Shown here one piece after another: positions 18,629 through 26,661 of a stretch of DNA of 42,576 nt (positions are counted from its first letter, which is position 1; each line of letters starts with the position of its first letter). The position numbers were made by a program, and so were the translations under genes. The stretch is from CAYFMP01 sp964344215 (GTDB lineage Bacteria; Pseudomonadota; Alphaproteobacteria; Rhodospirillales; Casp-alpha2). The DNA lies in contig CAYFMP010000028.1 of NCBI GenBank assembly GCA_964344215.1, positions 1 to 42,576 of the forward strand, given 5' to 3'. Under the pieces are notes generated by a model. The model was not told where the DNA came from. It saw nothing but the letters and a program-made list of their open reading frames with translations, and ran no database searches.

Positions 18629-19447
18629 ATGAGCGACATCACCCTGTCACCGCCGACCCGCAGCGTGCTGCTGGATTTGCAGCGCAATGCCGTCGCCACT
18701 GAGCGCGTCACCAGCCGTATATCAACCGGTCAGCAGGTGCAAAGCGCGACCGATAACGCCCCGGCCTTCTTCCAGGCCCAGGCGTTGACCAGCCGGGTCG
18801 GCGACCTGCTCCGCGTCAAGGACGACATCGGCCAGGGCTTGAGCACGCTGGAAGCGTCGCTGGCCGGCGTCAACGCGCTCGAGGACATCACCCGGCAGTT
18901 GCAGGGTATAGCCACCGCCGCACGCGGCGGTTCGGCGGCCCAGCGCCAGGCCGCCGCCGAGCAGTTCGATTCGCTGCGCCAACAGCTCGGCAACCTGGCC
19001 GGCGACGTCGGTTTCGGCGGCGTCAATCTGCTCAAGCCCTCGCCCGATACCCTGAGCGTCCCGCTGAACGAAAGCGGCACGGCGACCGCCCAGGTTCAAG
19101 GCCAGGCCTCGGACGCCGCCGGCCTCGGCATTTCGGCCGCCGCCAACAACTTCGCCACCGACGCCGACATCGACGCCGCCCTCGGCGAGCTTTCCGGCGC
19201 GCTCAGCAGCCTGCGCTCGCGGGCCTCGAACCTCGGCACCGACATCGGGCTGTTGAACGTCCGCGAACGGTTCAACGAGGACCTCGGCAATGCACTGCAG
19301 ACCGGCGCCGACAAGCTGACGGCGGCCGACCTCGACGAGGAGACGGCCGGCCTGCTGTCGCTCCGGGTCGGCCAGCAGTTGAGCATCGTTACCTTCGGGG
19401 TGACGGCCGACGGCAGCCAACTCATCGCCAACCTGATCTCGAATTAG
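18629..19447 (+). CDS. Flagellin (short form)
   Basis: The 272-residue protein has the conserved flagellin N-terminal coiled-coil region (about 1-140: SVLLDLQRNAVATERVTSRI, STGQQVQSATDNAPAFFQAQ). The C-terminal D0/D1 part is LRSRASNLGTDIGLLNVRERF to the end. Only a short connecting stretch lies between them, so the surface-exposed D2/D3 domains are essentially absent and the filament should be thin-walled or minimal. It is followed after 13 bases by flaF. No other flagellar structural gene is in the window. Two CRP-like boxes lie upstream. Confidence 0.88.
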   Translation: MSDITLSPPTRSVLLDLQRNAVATERVTSRISTGQQVQSATDNAPAFFQAQALTSRVGDLLRVKDDIGQGLSTLEASLAGVNALEDITRQLQGIATAARGGSAAQRQAAAEQFDSLRQQLGNLAGDVGFGGVNLLKPSPDTLSVPLNESGTATAQVQGQASDAAGLGISAAANNFATDADIDAALGELSGALSSLRSRASNLGTDIGLLNVRERFNEDLGNALQTGADKLTAADLDEETAGLLSLRVGQQLSIVTFGVTADGSQLIANLISN

Positions 19448-19460
19448 CGGAGGGGGACGG

Positions 19461-19829
19461 ATGAATACAAACCCGTATCAGACCTACCGCCGCACCCAGA
19501 CCTCCGCTTTGCGCGGCCGGCCGGCCGAGGCCGAAGCGTTCGCGCGGGCCGCCGCCCTGCTCGATCGGGCCGCGGCCAACCCCGGCGACGGTCCGGCCTA
19601 CCGCGAGGCGCTCGGATTCAATCGCAACCTGTGGACGGTCGTTCAGGCCAGCCTGGAGGAACCGCCAGCCGTCTTTCCCGACGATCTGAGACGCGACATC
19701 CTGCGCCTGAGCCTGTTCGTCGACCGCCAGACGGTGACGGCGATGGCGGCGCCGTCGCCCGAACGCCTGCGGCCGTTGATCGAAATCGACCGCAACATGG
19801 CGAGCGGCCTGTTGGCCGGCGCCGCCTGA
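19461..19829 (+). CDS. flaF: Flagellar biosynthesis regulator FlaF
   Basis: This 122-residue protein matches FlaF. It opens NPYQTYRRTQTSALRGRPAEAEA, has the FNRNLWTVVQASL segment, and ends in helices with DDLRRDILRLSLFVDRQT. In Caulobacter-type systems FlaF acts with FlbT to balance flagellin mRNA translation and secretion. It directly follows the flagellin gene with a GGAGGGGG ribosome site, so the two are probably one operon. FlbT is not in this window. Confidence 0.88.
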   Translation: MNTNPYQTYRRTQTSALRGRPAEAEAFARAAALLDRAAANPGDGPAYREALGFNRNLWTVVQASLEEPPAVFPDDLRRDILRLSLFVDRQTVTAMAAPSPERLRPLIEIDRNMASGLLAGAA

Positions 19830-19845
19830 GGGGGCGCCGCTCCGC

Positions 19846-20631
19846 TCAGTTCCCAGGATTGCCGAGAAACTCCAACAGGCGGGCCACGAACGCCTGCGGC
19901 TGTTCGGCGTGGACCCAATGGCCGGCGCCGTCGATCAGGTCGGTGACGGCCTTGGGGAAGAGGGCGGCGATGGCGGCCTGGTGGTGGGATTGGATGTAAT
20001 CGGACGCGCCGCCGGCCAAAAAAAGGGTCGGCCCCTTGTACGAACGCCCGTGCGGGAATTTCGGGAAATCGAGGATGCCGTCGATGCCGGCGGCGATTGC
20101 CGTCAGGTTGGGCTGCCAGCGAAACCCGGCTTCGGCCCGCTCCAGGTTGAGAACGAGAAAGGCAACGACGCCGGGATCGACGATGCGCTCCGACAGGAAC
20201 GCCTGCACCTCGGCGCGCTTGTCGGTCTCGGCGAGCGGCGCCTCCTGCATGGCGGCGATGATGTCGGCGTAATCGTGGCCGTAGGCGACCGGCGCGATAT
20301 CGACGACGGCCAGCCGCCGGACCAGTTCCGGGTGGCGCAGCGCCAGCGTCATCGCCGCCTTGCCGCCCATCGAATGGCCGACCACGGCGGCCGGACCTAA
20401 GCCGTGGCGGCGGATGAAACGGGCGATGTCGTCGGCCATCGTCTCATAGGACGAATCGTCGTCCCACGGCGATTCGCCGTGATTGCGAAGGTCCAGGGAC
20501 ATAACCCGCCCATGCCTTGACAGCGCCTTGGCGATGCCCTGCCAATTGCGTTTCGAGCCGAACAGTCCGTGAGCGACGAGGATGGGGCGGCCGTGGCCGA
20601 TGTCGGTGTAGGCGAGATCGAGGGCGGTCAT
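19846..20631 (-). CDS. Alpha/beta hydrolase (esterase YbfF-like)
   Basis: This 261-residue protein is an alpha/beta-hydrolase. The nucleophile elbow is VVGHSMGGKAAM with Ser87. The oxyanion-loop region LVAHGLFGSKRNWQGIAKAL is followed by DLRNHGESPWDDD. The catalytic His is probably in GAGHWVHAEQPQAF near the C-terminus. The HGLFGS...DLRNHG(E/D)S pattern is that of the YbfF/EPHX-like acyl-esterase group. Its stop is 16 bases from the flaF stop (convergent). It is downstream of the M23 peptidase with a 15-base gap, so these two may be cotranscribed. The substrate is unknown. Confidence 0.85.
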   Translation of the reverse strand: MTALDLAYTDIGHGRPILVAHGLFGSKRNWQGIAKALSRHGRVMSLDLRNHGESPWDDDSSYETMADDIARFIRRHGLGPAAVVGHSMGGKAAMTLALRHPELVRRLAVVDIAPVAYGHDYADIIAAMQEAPLAETDKRAEVQAFLSERIVDPGVVAFLVLNLERAEAGFRWQPNLTAIAAGIDGILDFPKFPHGRSYKGPTLFLAGGASDYIQSHHQAAIAALFPKAVTDLIDGAGHWVHAEQPQAFVARLLEFLGNPGN

Positions 20632-20646
20632 CGGGCGGGCGCCGCC

Positions 20647-22023
20647 TCAGTCGTTCTTCAGCGCCACCTTTTCGCGGTCGGCGGCGAGGGCGAGAAGGCG
20701 CGCATCGATGGCGGCGCGCGCCAGTTGGAATGCGGCCAGTTCGTCGCCTTTCAGCCTGCGCCCGGACGGCATCCTGACCTTGAGCGGGTTGGTGCGGCGC
20801 CCGGAGCGCAGGATCTCGTAATGCAGGTGCGGCCCGGTCGAGCGCCCGGTGGAGCCGACGTAGCCGATGACCTGGCCCTGCTTGACACGTTTACCGGACC
20901 GCACGCTGCGGGCGAAGCCCTTGAGGTGGGCGTAGGCGGTCGAGTATTCCGAATTGTGGCGGATTTGGATGTAGTTGCCGTAAGCCCCCTTGCGCCCGGC
21001 GAATGAGACGGTGCCGTTGCCGGCGGCGTACAGCGGCGTGCCGCGCGGCGCCGCGAAATCGACGCCGCGGTGCATCTTGTTGTAGCCGAGGATCGGATGG
21101 CGGCGCTTGCCGTAGCCGGACGACAGCCGCGCCCCGTCGATCGGCGTGCGCATCAACGCCTTGCGGGCGCTCAGGCCCTTGTCGTCGTAATAGTCGGTTT
21201 CGCCGTCGGCGGTCGCATACCGGTAGATCGGATGGCGCTTGCCGCTCAAGGTCAGCGCCGCAAACCGGATCGTCGAAGCGTCGACGACATCGCCGTCGCT
21301 ATCGACCACCTGCTCATAGATGACCTCGAAGCTGTCGCCGCGGCGGATATCGCGCTGAAAATCGACGTCCCAGGAGAAGGCGCGGATCAACTCGGCCAGC
21401 GTCGCCGCCGGCAGGCCCGCCCTCTTGCCGGCCAGATACAGGCTGAGATCGATTCGACCCTCGGCGCCGACCTCCGAACGAGTCAGCGTCTTGGCGATCT
21501 TGCGGGCCTGGAAGCCGCCGCCGTCCAGTCTGGCGATCCGAACCTCGTGGCCGATATCGGGCTCCAGGCTGAAGCCGTGGAAACGTCCGGGGGTGGCCCG
21601 GCGGGCGGCGTCCTCGGCGCCGTAGGGCCGATACAGGATGCGGATCTCCTGGCCGTTGCGGATACGCCTGGGATCGAAGGCGCCGGCGATGGCGGCGGCG
21701 GCGGCACGGGCGTCCGAACCGCCGACGCCGGACCGCATCAGCAGGCCGGGCAGGGTGTCGCCGCGCCGCACCTTGACGGTCTCGTGAAACACCTTGTCGA
21801 CGGCGACGGGCATCGGTTCGTCGGCTCGGCCGGGGCCGGTCGCGCGTAGTCTGGCGGCGGCGGTCGGGTTGCCGAGCGAGATCGGCGCCAGGGCCAGGGT
21901 GGCGGATTGCCGCTCGGCGTCGGTCGCCAAGCCGCCCCAGGATGCCCCTCCGAGCACGACGGCGGCGCCGAGGGCGGCGCTCAGGCCGAGGCCGGCGGCG
22001 GCGAGTGTGTGTCTCAAGAGCAT
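20647..22023 (-). CDS. M23-family peptidoglycan endopeptidase with LysM-like OapA domain
   Basis: The 458-residue protein has an N-terminal signal/anchor (LAAAGLGLSAALGAAVVLGG). A LysM-like/OapA segment, VKVRRGDTLPGLLMRSGVGG, lies at about 85-105, and a central SH3-like region follows. The C-terminal LytM domain has the zinc ligands in HRGVDFAAPRGTPLYA (HxxxD) and in GRSTGPHLHYEI (HxH). This is the MepM/NlpD type that cuts peptide cross-links or activates amidases in the periplasm. All zinc ligands are present, so it is probably an active endopeptidase. Confidence 0.93.
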   Translation of the reverse strand: MLLRHTLAAAGLGLSAALGAAVVLGGASWGGLATDAERQSATLALAPISLGNPTAAARLRATGPGRADEPMPVAVDKVFHETVKVRRGDTLPGLLMRSGVGGSDARAAAAAIAGAFDPRRIRNGQEIRILYRPYGAEDAARRATPGRFHGFSLEPDIGHEVRIARLDGGGFQARKIAKTLTRSEVGAEGRIDLSLYLAGKRAGLPAATLAELIRAFSWDVDFQRDIRRGDSFEVIYEQVVDSDGDVVDASTIRFAALTLSGKRHPIYRYATADGETDYYDDKGLSARKALMRTPIDGARLSSGYGKRRHPILGYNKMHRGVDFAAPRGTPLYAAGNGTVSFAGRKGAYGNYIQIRHNSEYSTAYAHLKGFARSVRSGKRVKQGQVIGYVGSTGRSTGPHLHYEILRSGRRTNPLKVRMPSGRRLKGDELAAFQLARAAIDARLLALAADREKVALKND

Positions 22024-22104
22024 GGTCGTCTTCGGTTCTTTGCTTCGTCTTCAGGTTCGGCGCGCCCCGAAGATGTCCGGCGGGGCTCGGGGTGTCAAGC
22101 GTGT

Positions 22105-22127
22105 TTCCGTTGATTCATTCAACGGAA
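22105..22127. repeat. 9-bp inverted repeat between M23 and DUF3553 genes
   Basis: TTCCGTTGA-TTCAT-TCAACGGAA is a perfect 9-bp inverted repeat with a 5-base loop. It lies downstream of the DUF3553 gene and about 80 bases upstream of the M23 start (both minus strand). It could be a hairpin terminator without a T-run or a regulatory palindrome for the peptidase gene. Confidence 0.55.
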
Positions 22128-22172
22128 TCAAAGCTATACGGGAATCCTTAAGAAAATATTGTGTTTTTCGGC

Positions 22173-22358
22173 TCAAGCCTCCGCCCGATCTGGTTCGACG
22201 ACGACCAGGGCGACGCTATCGCCGTCAATGATCACCTTGCCGGCGTTCTCGAAGTTGACGGTGACCTTCGGCCCGATCACGGTCTGCACGCGGCCCAAAC
22301 CGAGCCGTTCCTCGGTCGGATGGCGAACGAACATGCCGGGCAGGATCTGGATGCTCAC
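22173..22358 (-). CDS. DUF3553 domain protein
   Basis: This 61-residue protein contains the DUF3553 core: LPGMFVRHPTEERLGLG, then VIGPKVTVNFENAGK and a short C-terminal strand. The domain is also found at the end of some UvrD-type helicases and as small free-standing proteins in alphaproteobacteria. The GTG at 22358 is chosen because the domain begins right after it and an AAAGG lies upstream; the open frame continues to 22526 with unrelated low-complexity sequence. An ATG a few codons downstream (PGMF) is a less likely start. The role is unknown. Confidence 0.68.
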   Translation of the reverse strand: MSIQILPGMFVRHPTEERLGLGRVQTVIGPKVTVNFENAGKVIIDGDSVALVVVEPDRAEA

Positions 22359-22522
22359 GGGGCGGCCTTTGTCAGGGATACGCGGGAAGCTGCAGTGTAG
22401 CGCCGGAGCCCGACACAGGCCAGCCCAGTCCCAACGAAAAAAGGAACGGCGCCGTCCGCCGCCGCTCATGAACGAGCGCTTGGCAGTGGACGACGCCGGG
22501 GAAGTTTCCAGGGGACTTACGT

Positions 22523-23401
22523 TCAAACTCCGCTAAGGGCCTCGCGCATTGTGTATCCGATGGCCGCCGCCGACGGTGCGATCACCACGCCGGCCTTGAT
22601 CAACGCCTCGATCTTGGCGGCGGCGCCGCCGCTGCCGAACACGTCCATGGTTCCGGCGTGACCCATGCGCCGTTCGGTCGGCGCGTGCAGGCCGGCCACA
22701 AAGCCGACGACCGGTTTGTCCGGCTTCTCCGTTTTCAGGAATTCGGCCGCTTCTTCCTCCGCCGTGCCGCCGATCTCGCCGATCAGGATGATGCCTTCGG
22801 TGGCGTCGTCGTCGAGAAATAGTTTCAGGCAGTCGACGAATCCGATGCCGGTAACGGGATCGCCGCCGATGCCGACCGAAGTCGATTGGCCGAGATGCAG
22901 CGCCGTCGTCTGATCGACCGCCTCGTAGGTCAGGGTCGCCGAGCGCGAGGCGATGCCGATGCGTCCGGCCGTGTGGGGGCGTTCGGGCATGACTCCGATC
23001 TTGCAGGCGTCCGGTGTGATGACGCCTTGCGAATTGGGGCCGACGAGCCGGGTTTTGGAGCCTTCAAGCGCGTGCTTGACCCGCACCATGTCGAGGACCG
23101 GGATACGCTCGGTGACGCAGACCACCAACGACACTTCGGCCTCGATAGCCTCGATCATGGCGCCGGCCGCCCGGTCCGGCGGTACGTAGACGGCGCTGGC
23201 GTCGGGCTCGGTGGCATCGACCGCTTCCCGCACCGTTTCGAAGATCGGCAGGTGCAGGTGCGACTGACCGCCCTTGCCGGGGACGACGCCGCCGACCATC
23301 TTGGTGCCGTAGGCGATGGCGCGGTCGGTCATCCGCGACGCCGTGGCGCCGGTCAGGCCCTGGCAGATGACGCGGGTTTCCGAGTCGATGAGGATGGACA
23401 T
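22523..23401 (-). CDS. Succinyl-CoA-synthetase alpha-like subunit (atypical acid-CoA ligase, ADP-forming)
   Basis: The 292-residue protein is full length for the SucD family. It has a CoA-binding N-terminus (ICQGLTGATASRMTDRAIAYG), the GEIGGTAEEEAAEF segment with the conserved Glu (209), and the phosphohistidine His248 in RMGHAGTMDVFG. Several normally invariant sites differ. NCPG in the CoA/substrate region is NSQG (residues 123-126), SRSGTLTYE is SRSATLTYE, and the 'AIIAGGKGTA' after the active His is replaced by TMDVFGSGGAA. It starts exactly where the beta-subunit gene stops. The changes, plus the oxalate/formyl-CoA cluster upstream, suggest a different acid. Malate-CoA ligase (MtkB) is an alternative, but no serine-cycle gene is nearby. 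Confidence 0.85.
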   Translation of the reverse strand: MSILIDSETRVICQGLTGATASRMTDRAIAYGTKMVGGVVPGKGGQSHLHLPIFETVREAVDATEPDASAVYVPPDRAAGAMIEAIEAEVSLVVCVTERIPVLDMVRVKHALEGSKTRLVGPNSQGVITPDACKIGVMPERPHTAGRIGIASRSATLTYEAVDQTTALHLGQSTSVGIGGDPVTGIGFVDCLKLFLDDDATEGIILIGEIGGTAEEEAAEFLKTEKPDKPVVGFVAGLHAPTERRMGHAGTMDVFGSGGAAAKIEALIKAGVVIAPSAAAIGYTMREALSGV

Positions 23402-24577
23402 CTAGATATCCTCCCCGCGCGCCGCACGCACGGCTTTGTCGACGGCGTCCTCGAGGTCTTGTGCGAAGACCGCCGGGATGCCCTGGTTGTTGAGCGCCAG
23501 TTCGCCGAGTTCCTTGGCGGTGCCGGCCAGGCGAACGATCAGGGGCGGCGTCCGCTCGGCCTGCTTCCAGGCGATCGCCACTCCTTCGGTGATGACGTCG
23601 CAGAACTGAATGCCGCCGCCCATGGCGTTGACGAGGACCGATTTGACCCGCGGGTTGCGCAACAGCATGGCGATGCCGCTGGCCACCTTGTCGCGGTCGG
23701 CTACCGGGCGAACGTCCATGAAGTCGGCCGGTTCGCCGCCTTGCGCCTTGATCATGTCGAGGGTGGCCAGCGCCAGTCCGGCGCCGGTCACCATGACGCC
23801 GATGTTGCCGTCCATCTTGACGTAGTTCAGCTCGAAGCGCTGGGCCTCGGTCTCGCTGGGGTCGACTTCGTCCTCGTCGCGCAGCTTCTCCAACTCAGGG
23901 TGCCGGTAGAGGGCGTTGTCGTCGACGATCATCTTGACGTCGACGGCGACGATGTCGCCATCGTCGGTGACGGCCAGCGGATTGATCTCGATGAGGCTGG
24001 CGTCGGTGTCGTGAAAGGCCTTGTAGAGGCCGGCCATCAAATCGGCCGCCGCTTTCGCCTGGTCGCCGTCGAGGCCGAGGTCGCCGGCCAGCTCGGCGGC
24101 GGCGGCGGCGTCGAGGCCGGAGCCGGGATCGGGAACGAGCTTGAAAAGGGTCTCCGGCGCCTCGGCGGCGGCCTCCTCGACATCTTCGCCGCCGTCGGCC
24201 GACGCGATCAGCGCCACCCGGCCGGCCGAGCGGTCGACCAGCAACGCCAGATAGAGCTCGCGGGTGATGTCGCAGGCCTGTTCGACGTAGACCTGCTTGA
24301 CCTGTTTGCCCTCGGTCCCGGTTTGCGCCGTCACCAGACGCTGGCCGAGCAGGCCGTCGGCGGCATCAGTGACCGCATCGAGGCTGTCGGCCAGGCGCAC
24401 GCCGCCGGCGCGGCCGCGGCCGCCGGCATGGACCTGGGCCTTGATCACCCACCTCGGACCGCCGAGTTGTTCGGCGGCAGCGCGGGCCTCTTCGGCCGTC
24501 TTCGCGATCCGGCCCGGCGGCACCGCCAACCCATAGCCGCCGAGCAGGTCCTTGGCCTGATATTCGTGAAGGTTCAT
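23402..24577 (-). CDS. Succinyl-CoA-synthetase beta-like subunit (atypical acid-CoA ligase, ADP-forming)
   Basis: This 391-residue protein has the SucC ATP-grasp domain (MNLHEYQAKDLL, VIKAQVHAGGRGRAGGV, SLIEINPLAVTDDG) and the C-terminal ligase domain. In the latter the usual GGGAT loop after DV is replaced by RPVADRD (in EPADFMDVRPVADRDK), and the usual 'NIFGGI' is NAMGGG. These loops lie near the acid- and CoA-binding end of SucC, so the carboxylate substrate is probably not succinate. The ATG at 24577 follows a GGGGAGAGG ribosome site; the open frame extends upstream without family homology. A GntR-type operator lies about 94 bases upstream of the start, placing the pair in the same regulon as the transporter and formyl-CoA genes. 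Confidence 0.87.
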   Translation of the reverse strand: MNLHEYQAKDLLGGYGLAVPPGRIAKTAEEARAAAEQLGGPRWVIKAQVHAGGRGRAGGVRLADSLDAVTDAADGLLGQRLVTAQTGTEGKQVKQVYVEQACDITRELYLALLVDRSAGRVALIASADGGEDVEEAAAEAPETLFKLVPDPGSGLDAAAAAELAGDLGLDGDQAKAAADLMAGLYKAFHDTDASLIEINPLAVTDDGDIVAVDVKMIVDDNALYRHPELEKLRDEDEVDPSETEAQRFELNYVKMDGNIGVMVTGAGLALATLDMIKAQGGEPADFMDVRPVADRDKVASGIAMLLRNPRVKSVLVNAMGGGIQFCDVITEGVAIAWKQAERTPPLIVRLAGTAKELGELALNNQGIPAVFAQDLEDAVDKAVRAARGEDI

Positions 24578-24670
24578 GGTCGGCCTCTCCCCGCCGCCCC
24601 CGCTGGGACGGATCGGAACGTTTGCCGGGGCATAGCGCGGCGGCCGTTGGTCCGGCCTTGCCTGCAAAAT

Positions 24671-24680
24671 TGGTATACCA
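24671..24680. promoter_or_regulatory. GntR operator, site 1 (upstream of the CoA-ligase genes)
   Basis: TGGTATACCA is a perfect 10-bp palindrome. On the minus strand it directly follows a possible promoter (TTGCCG-N17-TAAGGT), so binding would block the CoA-ligase genes. It matches the TGGTATACCA-type operators reported for FCD-class GntR regulators. Confidence 0.68.
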
Positions 24681-24774
24681 GATACCTTATGCCTGTATGC
24701 GTTGCCCGGCAACTGATTTTACGACCGCCCGGGCGTGCGAAGGAAGAATCATTTGTCGGAGTCGGTAAAAATCG

Positions 24775-24819
24775 TTGTATCCTCCGAATGCTTCTGGCTA
24801 TAGTTCTCTGGTATACCTA
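24775..24819 (+). promoter_or_regulatory. Predicted transporter promoter with GntR operator site 2
   Basis: TTGTAT (24775-24780) and TATAGT (24800-24805), with a somewhat long 19-base spacer, form a possible promoter for the transporter genes. The operator TGGTATACCT (24810-24819) begins four bases after the -10 box. The core GGTATACC is shared with site 1. The leader to the binding-protein ATG is about 145 bases and holds no other recognised element. Confidence 0.6.
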
Positions 24820-24964
24820 ATGCCACTTGCGTGGCCGCGGGTATTCCGGTGGCCGTACCGATTACCGGCGAGCCATTGGCACACTAGGGCAATACGAGGC
24901 CGTCCGCGAATTTCGCAGTTTGACAAGTGAATGCAGGCGGACGTCGTCAACTTGGGAGATTGAA

Positions 24965-25963
24965 ATGCGAAAACTCACTACAGCGTTAACCAGCCTCGGC
25001 CTCGCTATCGGCGTCGGCCTGGGCGTAACCGCGACGCCGCAGCAGGCGCTCGCTTGGGAGCCGAAGAAACCCGTCGAACTGATCATCATGGCGGGCACGG
25101 GCGGTGGCGCCGACCAGATGGCCCGCCTGATCCAGGGTATCATCGAACAGAAGGGTCTGGCGTCGAAGCCGTTCATTCCGATCAACAAGCCGGGTGGTTC
25201 GGGCGCCGAAGCGCTTCGCTACCTGAACGACAAGGCCGGCGACGACCACACCGTGATGATCACCCTGAACAGCTTCTACACGACGCCGATCATCCAAAAG
25301 GACCTCGGGGTCGACGTTTCCAAGTTCACGCCGCTCGGCCTGATGGCGATCGACACCTTCCTGCTGTGGGTCCACTCCGACCAGAACATCAAATCGCTCG
25401 ACAGCTGGGTGAGCACGGTCAAGGGCGCCAGCAACTGGAAGGTCGGCGGAACCGGCAAGGGGCAGGAGGATTCCATCCTGTTCGCCATGTTGGGCGCCAA
25501 GTTCGGCCTCAACAACATCACCTACATCCCGTTCCCGGGTGGCGGCACCGTCGCCAAGAACCTGATCGGCAAGCACATCGTCTCGACGGTCAACAACCCG
25601 TCGGAGCAGCTGTCCTTCTACAAGGCCGGCAAGAGCCGTCCGCTGGTCCAGTTCACCGGCTCGCGCATGGCGGCCTTCCCGGACGTGCCGACGGCCAAGG
25701 AACTCGGACATGACATCGAGTACTACATGCAGCGCTCCTTCAATGGCCCTCCGGGCATGTCGAGCGATGCCCAGGCCTACTACACCGGCGTTTTGAAGAA
25801 GGTCTTCGATTCGAAGGACTGGCAGGACTTCTGCGTGTCGGACGGTCTGACCTGCGACAAGTGGGTTGCCGGCGCCGATCTGGCGAGCTTCCACGCCGAC
25901 AACTACAAGCGTCACGAAGCCCTCATCAAACAAGTTGGCGCCAAAGCCATCACGGGCGAATAG
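24965..25963 (+). CDS. tctC: TTT transporter periplasmic substrate-binding protein (TctC/Bug family)
   Basis: This 332-residue protein has a signal peptide (LTTALTSLGLAIGVGLGVTA...QQALAW). The Bug/TctC fold begins at PVELIIMAGTGGGADQMARL, and further Bug segments are GGSGAEALRYL, YIPFPGGGTVAKNLIG, VNNPSEQLS and FPDVPTAKELG. Bug proteins bind small carboxylates between two lobes and hand them to the TctA/TctB membrane complex. Two cysteines near the C-terminus (FCVSDGLTCDKW) could form a disulfide. The ATG at 24965 follows GGGAGAT. It is the first gene after the operator-containing region, and a strong terminator-like hairpin follows. Given the neighbours, oxalate or a 2-hydroxy acid is a plausible ligand. 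Confidence 0.9.
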   Translation: MRKLTTALTSLGLAIGVGLGVTATPQQALAWEPKKPVELIIMAGTGGGADQMARLIQGIIEQKGLASKPFIPINKPGGSGAEALRYLNDKAGDDHTVMITLNSFYTTPIIQKDLGVDVSKFTPLGLMAIDTFLLWVHSDQNIKSLDSWVSTVKGASNWKVGGTGKGQEDSILFAMLGAKFGLNNITYIPFPGGGTVAKNLIGKHIVSTVNNPSEQLSFYKAGKSRPLVQFTGSRMAAFPDVPTAKELGHDIEYYMQRSFNGPPGMSSDAQAYYTGVLKKVFDSKDWQDFCVSDGLTCDKWVAGADLASFHADNYKRHEALIKQVGAKAITGE

Positions 25964-25975
25964 TCGACAACGACA

Positions 25976-26013
25976 CGGGAGCGCCTTCGTGGCGCTCCCG
26001 CTTTCTTTTTCTG
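25976..26013 (+). terminator. Intrinsic terminator/attenuator between tctC and tctB
   Basis: CGGGAGCGCC-TTCGT-GGCGCTCCCG is a perfect 10-bp stem followed by a T-rich tract (CTTTCTTTTT). It starts 13 bases after the tctC stop. Partial termination here would give more binding protein than membrane subunits, a common design for such transporters. Confidence 0.88.
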
Positions 26014-26068
26014 GCGCCGGGCGGTTCGCCGCCGGGCGCCGGCCACTTTCGGATAGGGAGAGTGTGTC

Positions 26069-26575
26069 ATGACGGTAAGAACTGCCGAATTCACGATGGC
26101 CGTCATCATGGCGCTGGCCTCGATCGCCCTGATGGTGAAAAGCAGCCAGGGGCTGAACATCGGCTGGGTGGAAGGGGCCGGACTCGGGTCGGGCGCGTGG
26201 CCGTTCTGGTTGTCGGCCGGCATGCTGGTCTGCTGTTTGTGGACCTTGCTGCGGTGGTTCACCAAGGCGACGCCCGAATCCGTCAACACCGACCCGTTCA
26301 TGAGCGCCACGGCCGTCAGGGTCGTCGGCGCGGCTCTTGCGAGCCTGCTCCTCCTGGTGGTCGGGACTCACATCGTTGGCATCTACTTCTCGATGATGCT
26401 TTTTCTGTTCATCTTCCTGCGCATCATCGGCGGGAATTCCTGGACGGTTACGATCAGCCTGATGGTCCTGTCGCCGGTCGCGATTTTCGGTTTTTTCGAA
26501 TGGGCGCTGCGGAAATCCCTGCCGAAGGGATTCAGCGAGCCGTTGTTCTACCCAATTTACGATCTCATGTACTGA
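26069..26575 (+). CDS. tctB: TTT transporter small membrane subunit (TctB family)
   Basis: The 168-residue protein has four predicted membrane helices: FTMAVIMALASIALMV (about 8-25), GAWPFWLSAGMLVCCLWTLL (about 50-70), VVGAALASLLLLVVGTHIVG (about 95-115), and two short hydrophobic stretches near 120-155. This is the TctB pattern of a short, poorly conserved integral protein between tctC and tctA. Function is assigned from topology and position. A GGGAG ribosome site precedes the ATG. Confidence 0.85.
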   Translation: MTVRTAEFTMAVIMALASIALMVKSSQGLNIGWVEGAGLGSGAWPFWLSAGMLVCCLWTLLRWFTKATPESVNTDPFMSATAVRVVGAALASLLLLVVGTHIVGIYFSMMLFLFIFLRIIGGNSWTVTISLMVLSPVAIFGFFEWALRKSLPKGFSEPLFYPIYDLMY

Positions 26576-26661
26576 ACGTTCCGCCCCGGCCTATGCGGAA
26601 TACGGACCGGGGTTTGGGGAACTGCGAAGCAGGCGAGGCGAGGACGACTCTGTAAACAGAC

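Noticed and set aside
22523..24577. Malate-CoA ligase (MtkAB) of the serine cycle
   Set aside because: No serine-cycle gene nearby, and the loops also differ from MtkAB as remembered.
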